Below are positions 48,569-61,200 of a DNA stretch of 64,000 nucleotides, piece by piece. The notes under the pieces are model-generated. The model was not told where the DNA came from. It made no database searches and worked only from the letters and a program-made list of their open reading frames with translations. Where the stretch lies: assembly GCF_012273895.1 (NCBI RefSeq), contig NC_052108.1:5146001-5210000 (forward strand), in the 5' to 3' direction. The stretch comes from Zerene cesonia. Its lineage: Eukaryota; Arthropoda; Insecta; Lepidoptera; Pieridae. The stretch's first letter is position 1; every line of letters starts with the position of its first letter. A program made the translations under genes and the position numbers.

Positions 48569-48801
48569 TCTTTTTGATCGACCGCCTCCTTGGTACAGTG
48601 GTTAATGCGTGAGCGTAGAACCGAGGGGTCCTGGGTTCGATTCCCGGTGGGGACGCACAAAAAAAAAATGTCTCGGTCTCGCAGGACACAGAAGGCTGAT
48701 CACCTACTTGTCCCTAAAGAAAATCGATCAGTGAAACGGATGTACATCATCTGCCCCATACCCCACTAGGGGACACGGGACTTCACTACTCTTTTTGATC
48801 G
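48569..48801 (+). mobile_element. tRNA-derived SINE with 12-bp target site duplication
   Basis: The head has box A TGGTACAGTGGTTAATGCG and box B GGTTCGATTCCC. After an A-rich run comes a body with GGCTGATCACCTACTTGTCC and CCCCATACCCCACTAGGGGA. The duplication TCTTTTTGATCG flanks it at 48569-48580 and 48790-48801. This family differs from family A. The head lacks a proper acceptor-stem pairing, so it is not a functional tRNA. Confidence 0.8.
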
Positions 48802-51800
48802 GAATAATATGAATATTAGAAATACAAAAATCATCTTTTATTATTACGACATTGAGGCAGATTTATAGATTTGGTCCTATAAGATATTTGAGTAACTTGA
48901 AAATGGTTACGGAAAATGAAATGCTTACTTCTTCAAAATCTAAATTGAAGAATACTTTATGTGTATCTAACTTATCATTTAGATGTCTTCTCGGCTTTAT
49001 TTATGATGCCAAGCAATCTATTTTGACGTTTAAACAATCGTTTACAAAAATAACTGAAACTACCGTAGGCGATAAGTGTAAATAAACAAAACCGTGTATA
49101 TTATTTGTTTGTGTAACTGACTTTTCCATTATCAAACTATGTATATTTGTTGCTTCCAACTATAACGAGATGAACGTGGAAAGTTTTAAATAGAAAAGTT
49201 TCTGTCGGGTTGAATGGACCCCGCTACAAAGCGGGTCAAAAGATCCTTGTTATGACGCTGCCGGTACCATGGCCTGACAACTCTAATTATTTGGATTTTA
49301 ATTAAATTGCTATTTTTATAACCGCTCCTGACTGGGAAATGTTCGCTATTTTTCAGCACTTTATATTAATAAAGGAAACATAAAGCAAAGTAACAGTGTG
49401 CGCTCAGATTAAAAGCGCTCTAGAAAATAAAAAAATGTCTAGTTCGATTCTTATAATATTTGAATCATAAAACGATTTGAAAGAACCACGAGAAAGCTAT
49501 CATTTATTAAGAGATTTCAAGATATCGTCAATAAATAAGACGGTTAATATGACAGTCAAATAATTTGAATATATCAAAAACTTTTAAGAAGTATTAGTTT
49601 GCGATTAGTGAAAGCTGATTATTATTATGTATTTGTATGCGTTGCGCCGAAAATCCAAGGTGAAAGCAATGTTTGGATCACAATTTATTATATTTTTAAT
49701 AACAAATTATGCTTATTATTTTTCGTGTGATGTTAATAATTAATTTATTTAATACTTCTAATAACGTTCAAGTAAGCTAATTAATAGTGTTACCTATGGA
49801 AAAAAGCAAGTTTTGTGATTAATTTATTCAAATATCTAGTATAATATACAAACCAGATTTGTTTAGTACCCAGTGTTTCGTTATATTACGTTTTAAATCT
49901 CTATCGCTACAAACTCTTTCTTCCCGACCTAGTAATAGCTAGCTAGCAGAAATTCAATAAATGTATGCTTAATGAAGGCTTAATGCTACCATTGCGACCA
50001 TGCTATGCTACACATTATGTCAGGTATGTCCAAGTGACGAAACATTAGTATGTCAGTGTAAGCCACCGTTAGCTAGCCACGGAACGGGGCCGAACGTCGA
50101 GTCACCTATAAATCGCTTTCCATTCGGCATTCACATATAATCGCTAAATGTTTGAACAGCTTGATTGAAACTTCCTGTGCTTAAACGGTAATCTTTTGTA
50201 CACTATTATGGATGAAAAGTCACGGAATGGACGAGTCTGAAATAATATTCAGGGCAAGCACTGGCCGCAGTTATAATCTTTAAAATTTTGTGGCGTCTTT
50301 TTATCTCTTGTAAATTACGAACCGGAGTAATACCTTGGTTATAAATAGTATGCTTTTGTTACTTGTCGTAGTATGTAGTGTATTTATTTTATATTTAGGC
50401 CGCTTGGTACTGTAATAGATAGGTATAACCTCCCATATTTATGTTACCGCAATACTGAACATTCTTGTAAACAATTAGCTGGTAATTTTACTTAGTTTCT
50501 ATATTAAATAACATTATAACGAGTATTTTTTTTTTTTTCAAATTACTTGCACTCGGATGTAGTAATTAATTAAAGCTTTTTCTTGGTGTTAATTGCAGCA
50601 ATTGAATATAGTAGCGACCTTGGTTGTTACAAACACCGTGCGAAACAGTCTACAGCAATGGAGTAATTACGAGTCGTAGACATATGAATGTAAGCTTTGT
50701 AGTGTACAATAAGAACAATCGAGAATTATATAGCCTCGTTTGTTTCTAAATAAAGGTAATATGATTTATTTTAAGAGCAAAAGTCTCAGTGAAAAAAAAA
50801 ACAAAAATGTTCCAGATAGTTAATAACATTGTATTGTAAAATATATTAGGTATTCAAATTTTTGTTATTATGTGCCTTTTGTCGGCATATTAATGCTATC
50901 GCTAGCAAACAAATAGTTTACTAGTGATAGCATTAATATAATTTTTTAAGAGCAAGTGAGCGTTGAGCGAATTAAAAGTTATGACCCAGCGTATTTATAA
51001 GATTTGTGAAGCTTAGTACTTCATGAAATAAATTCAGATCGTTTCATGTTTCGAAGGGTGAGCACTAAGCCTGTGTAATAGTGATACATGTCACCCATTC
51101 TTCAAGGCTTGACTTGATAGCTCAATAAATGATTTTGATCTTTATGATGTTCTACGATTGTTCAGTTTTGCTTAACAAAAATGTGAAGATGTATACTTCA
51201 ACGTTAGATGAACATGTATAGGAGAAAACCCCTTCGTTACAGGAGACATTTGAAGCAGTCGTTAGAATTGTTTGCGGTAGATATTCCTTAGTCTGCTTTA
51301 ATAGCGGACAGCGCTCTTTTGTTTAAATGTGTCTCGTAAAACACATGTTTTCATCCTTTTTAATGTTTTTGCACTTTTAGTATGTCTCTTAACAGAATAC
51401 CTCAGTTTCACGTGATTTAGATAAAGACTCTCAAAATGACTTTAGCGTATGGGAATAACGCTAAACTAAAGTTTTTGGAGAAAATTATTGACTCCACTCT
51501 TACACCAAAATGAGATTTGTTTTGACACATATAAAGCTACATATATCAATAACATTTATTGCGGTTTTTAGGAGGTAAATAACTTGTTTTCCTCCACAAT
51601 TCCATATTAATTGAAAATAAGTTGCTATTGTTAATGTATTAGATCACAGATGTTGGTTAGGTGAAGGCAAAACGTTTATATTTACGATACGCGCGTGAGA
51701 TAGGTCTGTGCGATTACATACAAGCATATCTTAATCGCTAAATTAAATAATATATTGGATACTTCGACGTCAGTACATAATGTTATCTGTATCCAAGCTG

Positions 51801-54424
51801 TTATCTAGAAAAGAGCTGTCACTCTTCGTGTTTTCAAAGCGCACAGCCATTTTGCATGTCCGCATTTGCATTTAATACTCATTAATTTAATCTTTACATG
51901 GTTAAAGAGACCGAAGCTGGTGTGGCTACTGTTGAGTAATTTAATGTTTAACAAACCTAATGTGGAATGCAACGGAAGTTTTTTAATCGATAGATATAAT
52001 TTATATGTTATATGTACGTGTAAAATTCTGGTATCTCTACTTCTGACGGTCGGAATTATTTAGGATATATTGAAAAATTTTGTATACTGTATGTAAATTT
52101 GTTCCATTAAACCTCTATATCTAAAGGGAATTTCAAATTTCAATTAATGACGACTATATATACGATGATACAGAGAAATCACGGATACATTTATTTAAGC
52201 TTTTAAATATATGTTTGTATGTAGATACTTTAAATTCATGAATGAACTGTAGTTATAGTATGAAGTTTTTACATTTCTATATTAACAATTGTAGAATATA
52301 TATAATGTAAGAGTTTCAAAAATCCAAAATAGATTTTGACTTGAACTAAACTTGATCCAAATATAATCAAGATAGAACAGTTAAAATCTAGGCCACTAGA
52401 ACTAAGGAAAAAACCTGAAACGACATTAGATTCCATAAATAATATTAACAAGTTATAAATCTTTTGAGACATTCTCATTTACCATTAACGAAAGTTGTGT
52501 TGGACTCGTTCTTGACAGTTCGTGGAAAAATAACAAACTCGCTCCGTTTCTTTAGGAATGGTATTGGATATTGATTGTTAGCAACTCAACTACAAAATAC
52601 GAACAAGCTTTTTAGCCATAAAATAAAAGATTTCTCTAGAATCTCACGCTCAGAATAATCAAATTTCTGATTTATCATTAATTATTAATAATATAATATT
52701 CCATGCAGTATAAAGTGTGAGTCATTGAATGTCTCAAGAAATTCATAAAACCTAACAAAGAAGACGGCTTATCAGAAACTTTACTTACTGCCAGATATCA
52801 GAGTTCTAATTTAAAATATGTCAATATTTAATAGTTCCATGCAACATTTTTTAAATGAAGAACTGTTAGTTTCGAATATGAATTGCGTAGAGACAATTTT
52901 TTTTTTATAAATGTAATAAATGCAATAAAAACGTAAGAAATGAAATGTTGACCATCAAAGTATTTTTAGCCATAACATAAAATAGAATCCAACAGATGTA
53001 TTGAATTTGTACGAAGCCATGATAAGAATTCGGGAAAAGCCAAAGAATGTGAAAGTTAACTATTCCGCATTTACATAATCCCCGACCGAATTCAAAGGAT
53101 GGAACATAAAATGTAAATCTATGTCATATTTTAGTTCACTGAAAAATGTGGGTCGTTTGCTATATTACCTACTTGCGATTTTTCCTCTTTTTTTCTGGGT
53201 TAGTGATGTCTAATGTATTGTTATTGCAATATATTTACACAAATTAACCTTTATGATATACAACTTTCTGGATAAATTAGTACTATGATAAGTTCTATAC
53301 CAAATAGAAAATATATGCGTGGGTATATAGACCTGGATATATTTGTAGAATAAGGTTAAGGATAGCTATACTTGCATGTTAAAATGCGTCATTTGTGACA
53401 CACATTGCTTTGATGTACACCAGTGTGCGCGTGATCCATTTCTTGATGTATATTCAGTTGTCAGAAGTAAAAATTAAAAAAGAAAGGTTATTAAAGCGTA
53501 TGCAACCTGTTATCTCGTTTGCAAATGAAGCACGGATAACAGGTCCACGATTTGCGGTCAACGACTCGAGAAATTGCATCCTGATAATATTTCGCTGTGA
53601 GCGTTTCCAGTCGTTAAATGTGCAGGTATTTTGCGGCTGCAAAATTAATGCTAGTAATCATACTCTAGGATGTTAACTTGCTCTAAAAGCTGCAATTAAA
53701 TTCGTTGAAACTATATTCATGTAGCATTTCTCGACAAGGACAAACTTTATTTGAATACCACTTATAAGAAATTTCAACATATACGCAATAAAAAATCGGT
53801 ACCGGGTACACTTTTATAAAAACTTCATGAAATAATTGGTACTTTTGGTGAATTACGTAATAATATATTTTTACACCAGTGTCATTATGAATATTGTGTG
53901 CCATTATCTTATATAGATGTTGCTACAACGATCATCCGATACTTCTCTTTACCTTGCTAATCGAATTTACCTTCAAGTCAATGTGTTCGTGATTGTACAA
54001 AAAGTATCATTAAATTTTTCAAGGCCCCGGTTATTTGTTTGATTAAGGTATAGCTGTGTTCAATAGAGCTCGAAATTAAAAAATAAAATCTACGAAAATG
54101 TTTTGGTTTTACGCCTGCAAATAATTGATTTTAGACAATTTGTTTTGACTGCTTATTTTGTATTATAAAGACTATTTGATGCATATTTTTAGATTTTTTT
54201 CGCATTGTGTTCAGACATATAGATAAGGATAATTGAGTTCAAGCTTACTAAATAAAAGTTAAAAAACCTTTGCAACTCTATTTGCAAGTCTTCAATTCTA
54301 ATGTTGCACAGAAATAGTACGATGCAGTCGTATTGATTTAATTTTTCGAAACCATAGCAACAGTATATAGGCATCTGTGTCTGCATCGTATGTGTCATAG
54401 TTATAGTAAACTATACCTAACTAA
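48802..54424. other. AT-rich non-coding region
   Basis: No conserved ORF or RNA gene recognised. Contains the inverted repeat at 50887-50939. The patch 50060-50150 is somewhat GC-richer and could be regulatory. Otherwise nothing is seen. Confidence 0.5.
50887..50939. repeat. Hairpin-forming inverted repeat, 19-bp arms
   Basis: The arms 50887-50905 (ATATTAATGCTATCGCTAG) and 50921-50939 pair at 18 of 19 positions. The 15-nt loop contains a further AAAC/GTTT pairing. Could be a small MITE end or an unknown hairpin RNA. Confidence 0.6.
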
Positions 54425-54480
54425 CCTTAGAATGAAATGTTAATATAAACTAAAGTTTATATTAACATTCCATTCTAAGG
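54425..54480. repeat. Near-perfect palindrome, 27-bp arms and 2-nt loop
   Basis: The left arm starts CCTTAGAATGAAATGTTAAT and runs to 54451. The right arm 54454-54480 is its reverse complement at 26 of 27 positions (one A/G difference). No flanking ORF. Confidence 0.85.
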
Positions 54481-55149
54481 GTATTTTTCCTTGGATGAAA
54501 TAGTAGAAGAATTATGTAAAAGAATTTATTTATAGAATAAGTACTTAGAATGATTTTAATAAACAACTTAAAGTCATTCAATGTTGTGTTTCCAATGCAA
54601 GAATATTCGCCATCTTTCTTTGGGTTCTTTAGAAGAAGATATCTTTCATTAATTCACTCTACCAGAATATAGAAGTACCGTGACCAAAGAAGAGTTAATG
54701 GACGGGAAAATAACTGTTTCTTTTATATATTATTTAAATAGATATTATAATTATTCAGTGTAGAAGTCGAAAATCTAAAAAAGGGGAAAAGATTGATGGA
54801 AAAGAGTAGAATACGTTCCCAAAATAAACAGATTGAATAAAATTAAAAATTAACTTTTTAAAGGGGACTCAAGATGTAGTCAATGTAAATTAGAATAATT
54901 TTGTTATCAAGACAAGACCCACAAATGCTGTACCAACCGTGACAGCCTTGCCGCTTGACTTACATTGATCTATTATCATTTCCTACGAGCAAACAGTTCA
55001 GTGTTGTGATTTAATTTGTTATATTGAATTTAATCAGAGCATAGATGTAATCTACAATTATTATTCATGTAATGTGCTTTTCAATCGAGATAACCAAATT
55101 AATTGCAAGGTGAAACACATTTTATTTAACTTTAAAATGCCTGTGCATG

Positions 55150-55322
55150 CACATGCCAGTTTCCTCACAATGTTTTCCTTCACCGTTTTAAGCAGTAGTG
55201 ATATTATCCACGTGTTCAGATAAATTAAAAATCAATTTATTTCCTGCACGCTCGCCCGTTCTCGAACTCCGACTTATCGATTTTGAAGTCCGAGGTTCTC
55301 TCCACTGAGCCACCAAAGACGA
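55150..55322 (-). mobile_element. SINE (family A) 5' part, reverse orientation
   Basis: The reverse complement gives the head GTGGCTCAGTGGAGAGAACC, then a box-B-like GAGTTCGAGAACGGGCGAGC, and a body with AAACGGTGAAGGAAAAC. The tail part is missing. Closely resembles 28852-29025. Confidence 0.65.
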
Positions 55323-57393
55323 TTAATATATAAATTCAATCGACATCCAATGGTCGAATGCAAACCGACATCGAATGGGAATCGATTGCAAGAGTATTAC
55401 TGATATTACACTCATGACTAATGCATCAATACGAACTCCAGATAAATCGGAACGGCACTCTACATAAATGGAAAGTGTATTTATGATATCGATATCAAAA
55501 GTAGGCAAATTCATTAACCTCAATATTATATGAAAATGTTACAGATAACAGCTGATAGCGAAAGGTAAAGGAACAATATCATTATTATTAATATACAATT
55601 TTACTGCATATTATGGCATTCCGATTACAACGTATTAAATGCTATATATATATTAATTAATTTGAAATTAAGTGCCTACTATAAAAAGTATATCGAATAC
55701 TATTAACCATATATTTTATCACCTATTTAACCGCGAACATCCTAGTTTTTAATATCGAAAAAGGCACGTTAAATGAATGTAACACATGACCATAGTATTG
55801 TAACGTCAGGCGTTGTTTGATGAATAGGTGGCTTAGGCATTTATAATTCAGCGGATGCATCGCAAACCTGACTTACACTTGATCGCCACTCTTTTTCTAT
55901 GAAGTACAAGCGAGTACACGTGTAGTGATAATAAATAATTCATTCACATGACGGATGGCGGCCGTAATCGTTGACGGACGATTGCATTGCGATTTCGACC
56001 TAGTTGGCAACCTCTATTTAGTTCCAATAGCCGACCTACTTACGATCCCACATAGGAGTTAATGATGAATGTAACGTCCCACGGAACTGCCACTTAACAG
56101 TTTTATCCCCTGTATTTGGGGAGACGTAGATACAGCTTGGTACACGATTGTGGGGAAATCTGTTACTGCAGCTCGTTATGGTGTTTATGCTTATAAGCTG
56201 TGATGTCACGACGGTCTCATTAACGGTTCGGTCTATTTTTGAGGTTAATTATTCAATTCCTCGATATAAACGATATCCAGAACAATACTGTTTTGAAACT
56301 ATTGTGTTCTCGCTGTAATTTAAACCGTACTAACATTCACAAATGTACAAAGTGTTCGATCCGGATCAACTTTCTTAAACCAATTTATTGTTGGAAGTTT
56401 CCACAAAATTTTCACCCCAAACTTCCTTAATTAATCTACATTCACGATGTCGGTGATTGGCGTATTGTATTCTGAAATCTGTGTAGTATATATCTATGTT
56501 ACATGGGCATTAGAAGTATCTTTATGTACACACTTAAATGTTTAAAAGTGATATAATAAATAACATAAACATGTATTAGTTGTAAAACCTCTTTTTAAGC
56601 TTTAAACTCATAGGAGAGGGCAATAATCTTATGATTACCTAACATTACGTTCGTATGGTAATGACTAAGAGCATTTGTTATGCGTATTAGTTAAGTCTTA
56701 ACTTTTAACATATTCAAATGTGAGTCCTATTTATGTTGGTGCTATGGCAGCTTTTATTTTTAAATCCACTATTTAATGTTTTGTGACAATAGTATGTATG
56801 GATTATTATGAATACATTTTTTATTGGACAATGGTTCGATGTTTGCCTATATGTTAACAAAAAAATGCAGTTTGTTATCTTATCATTGTTGCAATTGATA
56901 TTTTAAGGTCTGATTACAATAAGTAGGTTATGTTTTAAGAGGAAGTCTCTTTAATAATTGTATGAGGGCCCACAAGATCACGTATTAAACAAAATATAAA
57001 TTTATTCTCATCAAAAACTACAGAAAATAACGTACTCTTATACAAACAGTCGCATAACAATGAAATTAGAATAACTAAAATTCTTTCTCATTATTACAAA
57101 AGTCGAGCCGTTGTGACCTTTACGAATGAAATAATTCTGAGAGCCACGATACAGTACATAATAGTTTCCGTGCTAAATCAAAACAAATAACCATAAAACT
57201 CTCTTTTATAGCAACATTAAACTTCCTTACAGTGGCTAGCATAATAAAATTCGAAACGATTTAATCCATTCTTTCCATGGTAGATGATGTATCATTTGAT
57301 CCAAGTTTCGAGTATTTAATGCAAAAGTTTGAACTATTATGAGTAGAGTTAGTTACTGGCTGATGTCATTAAGCTAAGTCGTATACATAATAT
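55323..57393. other. AT-rich non-coding region
   Basis: No recognisable gene. A patch around 55955-56045 is GC-richer (GATGGCGGCCGTAATCG) and could be regulatory; this is weak. Confidence 0.45.
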
Positions 57394-57429
57394 AATAAAA
57401 AGTATACAAAAATTTGTATACTTTTTATT
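57394..57429. repeat. Perfect 17-bp-arm inverted repeat
   Basis: AATAAAAAGTATACAAA (57394-57410), then AA, then its exact reverse complement (57413-57429). AT-rich. Could be a hairpin, a cruciform or a bidirectional poly(A)-like site. Confidence 0.75.
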
Positions 57430-57820
57430 TAAAAAAATGCATGAATGGATGAAAAAAATGCTTGCTAACCCACCTTTTCCTCTACATAAATGTGCGTCTA
57501 ATTGTCCGAATGAAAAATAATATATCATTATCATAAATCACACCCAAAGATTTATGAAAAAACAAAAACATAAACACGTAGAATCAGTTCCGAATGCCAG
57601 TTATCTGACACATGTGTTAGTTTGAAGCTCCCCATCCGGTCGGCCAGGTGACGTTTGTCAACCACAAGTGGATAATAAAATGTAGGTATTTGACTTTATG
57701 AATGAATAAAAATATCAACATGTAGGTTATATTGTTTATAATTTTGAATATATTTATAGTTTACGACGGTCTGGCTTTTGGTTTTATGCCATTAAATAAC
57801 CTGGCTTCGACCGTGCTACA

Positions 57821-58005
57821 TCTATATATATAAAATTCTCGTGTCACAGTTTTCGTTGCCATACTCCTCCGAAACGGCTTGACCGATTCCTCTGAAATTT
57901 GGTAAGCATATTGGGTAGGTGTGAGAATCGGCCAACATCTATTTTTTATCCCGATATTCCTACGGGATACGGACTTACGCGGGTGAAACCGCGGGGCGCA
58001 GCTAG
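57821..58005 (+). mobile_element. Non-autonomous Helitron, complete, 185 bp
   Basis: Begins TC after A (host A, then TCTATATATATAAAATTC) and ends GCAGCTAG before T, the Helitron A/T insertion rule with TC...CTRR termini. A subterminal hairpin GCGG-GTGAAA-CCGC lies about 13 nt from the end. Internal text such as CGAAACGGCTTGACCGATTC is typical of lepidopteran Helitrons. Confidence 0.78.
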
Positions 58006-58074
58006 TTATAGTCTATAAGCATCCAGGAATCATGTAATTATTCAACGGTGGAGAATTTTTAAAACGTAGGTAAA

Positions 58075-58205
58075 CGTAGAGTAGGACAGGACGCTCTGCT
58101 AATAGTTGGAGTGACGACATTCGTAGGGTTGCTGGTCACAATTGGCGCCAAAGAGCCAAGGACCGGGCACAGTGGCATGCTGTGCGTTATACAATACTTT
58201 TTTGA
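58075..58205 (+). pseudogene. RTE-like LINE reverse transcriptase 3' fragment
   Basis: One plus-strand frame reads WSDDIRRVAGHNWRQRAKDR then AQWHAV, the familiar C-terminal motif of RTE-type non-LTR elements (RWSDDI...W...A-x-DR-x-x-W). Only about 40 residues remain. Confidence 0.7.
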
Positions 58206-61200
58206 CGGTTCCAAATAGCCGCCATACCACCGCAACTGCGTAAATGTTTTTTTCGTTACTAAGACATTATTAACATTTCGTTTAGTGCTTGAAAAAAATG
58301 CAAAGGTCAGATATTGCGTTAAAGGCTTTTGTAACGCAATGTGCATTGACGTAGTAGGTAGTCAATAAAATTCTGATTATTTCTATTTGCCCCACAAAAA
58401 CTGGTAAAGACATCTTGTTATTTTTCCCATAACATTGCAGCTGTACCTTCCTTATATAAACTCATGTGAGGGGGTGCGGGTTCCCACGATTTACACATGC
58501 TTCAAATGTGCACTCCTATTCTTTATACTATCACTTTACCACGCTAATAAGAGTTAGTTTTGCTCGAAATAATAGTTAATGTTTTAATTAATAAATAGTT
58601 ATTGTATAACTGCATGCTATATTAATTTTACTACATAGTTTGTTATCAAGCTATGATACGTGACATTACCTACACTTTTTTATACAGGGTTGCCACTTGC
58701 AGTGTACTAAAATTGTGTTAACGGTGTGTTAATAAAACAAAACGGAATTTATTGCACTGTTTTAGTAAAATTAAATATTTATTAGTTAAAATAAGCTCAG
58801 TGTATATGTGGTAAGGACATCTGTTTATTATCCAGAAAGTTCTTCCAGGGGAAACAAACGTGCCCATGAACTTAATTATTTACTCATTCATTGAATTGGA
58901 ACCGATTGAGACTACTTGTTCAACAATTTCTAATTACGCGAAAGTTACGCGTGATATTTGTTATTCTGTGGGAAAACTAGACAGTTTAATAGTACATTGT
59001 TTTACATGAATATACGATATTAATTGCGAATATATTAATAATACTTCACAAGTTTACCACATATTTAATATAAGCGTTTTAAATTTGTTATACCAGGCAC
59101 AATTAATATTATTTAAAGTGTAATTTTTGTACTATTTTTTCCTATTAATTGGGTGTGGAAGTATAAATGGCAATTTGTTTAATTTCAGTAAATTTTCTTA
59201 TTATACTCCATAACGAAATAAAGTTTTAATTTATGAGAGTACTCGGTAGTCAGTGTAGGAGAATTTCATAAAAAGCAAAAAGGTCGACACGAGCTCTGTA
59301 GAGCATCTTCAATCCTTTTTTCGTTTACTTACTAAGACTGAAACCTTTTCTTTGCAGTAAGGATGACTGGTTTGTATTCAAACACGGAGTTTGCTCATGG
59401 ATGTTGTGTTATATTTTCATATCCTTTATATTATATTTGCTTAGGTTTTACTTTTATGATGAAATATGAATATATTTTATGAGTAAAGATATTTTTCAAA
59501 CATCAAGAAGCATATAATTTTACAATAGGCTATATATTATGACTATGTGTTATATATAGTTGTCTTTTATCAGAATGTATGTAATTCATAATTATTATGT
59601 AGCTAGTGGACTGCATAAACATTTCACGTGGAAAATGTAGTTAGGAATGAGGCGCATATCCAATTTGAAATCGGTCCATAACTTCCTGAGATTTGATTCC
59701 TGATTTTTGAGACGTCAAACAAACAAACTTATATTATTTTAGTAGAGAATACATAAAATGTTTATTAAAAATGGAGGCTTTACAATATCTATATTGTCGT
59801 TCTATTAATTTTATAATCTATCTTATAATGAATTCATATTATTTAATTTATACTTTTCATTAAGTACCTAAGGGTTGATTATTCGTAAAATATAACGTCT
59901 CAAACTTTTATCGAATTATTTTTATATTAATTAAGTGTAGCTTACCTTTATTTTAAAGACTTTTTCTTTATCATAAAATGTTTTCGTCTTTGTAAGCTTA
60001 ATTAGGTTAATTGGACGCCCTGTAACAAGAATGCTTCAGATTTCTGAATTTTATTTAAATTCATTTCTTCTACCCTAGATCTTAAATGCCTTATCAGTAT
60101 AGAGCGGATGATTTTCAAAGTTACTTATGAAAAACATAATTGAAACATGACACGAAACTATAAGAACACGAGAAAACGTGCAAAAAATAAAATTGTCCTC
60201 AGTTTTAGCCAATACATTCTTATATTAAATTCCTTGCAATCTTCCAATAAGCCTGATTCCAGCTTAAACAATTGAGCAATATTGTACAGCTAGCGGAGGA
60301 GAAACAAAACACGTTTCCCATAAATCCGCCCACGTAATCGCATTAGATGGTTAACAATGAGACACTCATAAGGATGCAGTCAATGGAATATTTTGTGCTT
60401 TATGCACACGATCAGGAAATGCAGTAGACGCAATAAGTTCTGATGGGTACCAATTGAGCTGTTGTCGGCGAAAATTTATTGGAATGTTTTATGTTCAATA
60501 CGAATTTAATATTACGTAATTCTATTTTCAAAATATATAACCGGTGGCGGTGGTATTTTGATATGTTTTTGACTAAAAAGTGGTTGATACTTTACTACTT
60601 GGGAGTTTATAAATTAGTATCTTTTTTACATTAGATAGCCAGTCATAAGACTGCAATCCCACCTGATGGTTACTAAAGATGCAGTCTATGAAAAAAATGT
60701 CTAGGAATATCTATTTGTTTTATCAACTAACATTTTTAATCTTATATTTTATATTGAAATGTAATTCTCTTATATTTTAATGTCATTAAAGTGTCAGTTT
60801 GTATTGTAAGCTTTCAAGTACTTAAGAATAATGTGAATCATTTAATTATAAGATAAATTTACATTATTAAAATCACTTATTTCATCCTTCAGATAACGAA
60901 GAGTTAGTCAGTTTCAATCGCTCAAAATAGTCTATAATTAACGGGTTGTCTGAGACTCGGTTGTAAAAGTGAGTGACAGTTCTTGACGGTTTCACTTATA
61001 ACTTTAATAATATCCCCTTGTATTTTAAACAACACCGCGTTATAGGTTATAATATCTACACAGAGGTTATCCATTTAGAGGTATTAGTAGGAGCAGACAT
61101 TTCTAAATAGATTTAAAATTACATTTTCTATTAATTTAGTTCATATTCTAAATTTAAAATGCAATTTTCATACGCCAATGTTACATTATATTAATTTATA

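Noticed and set aside
48581..48656. Functional tRNA gene
   Set aside because: Boxes A and B are present, but the acceptor ends do not pair, a SINE body follows, and a 12-bp duplication flanks the whole unit.
58059..58346. 95-aa minus-strand frame
   Set aside because: Antisense of the RTE-like LINE fragment, whose plus-strand frame is the meaningful one.
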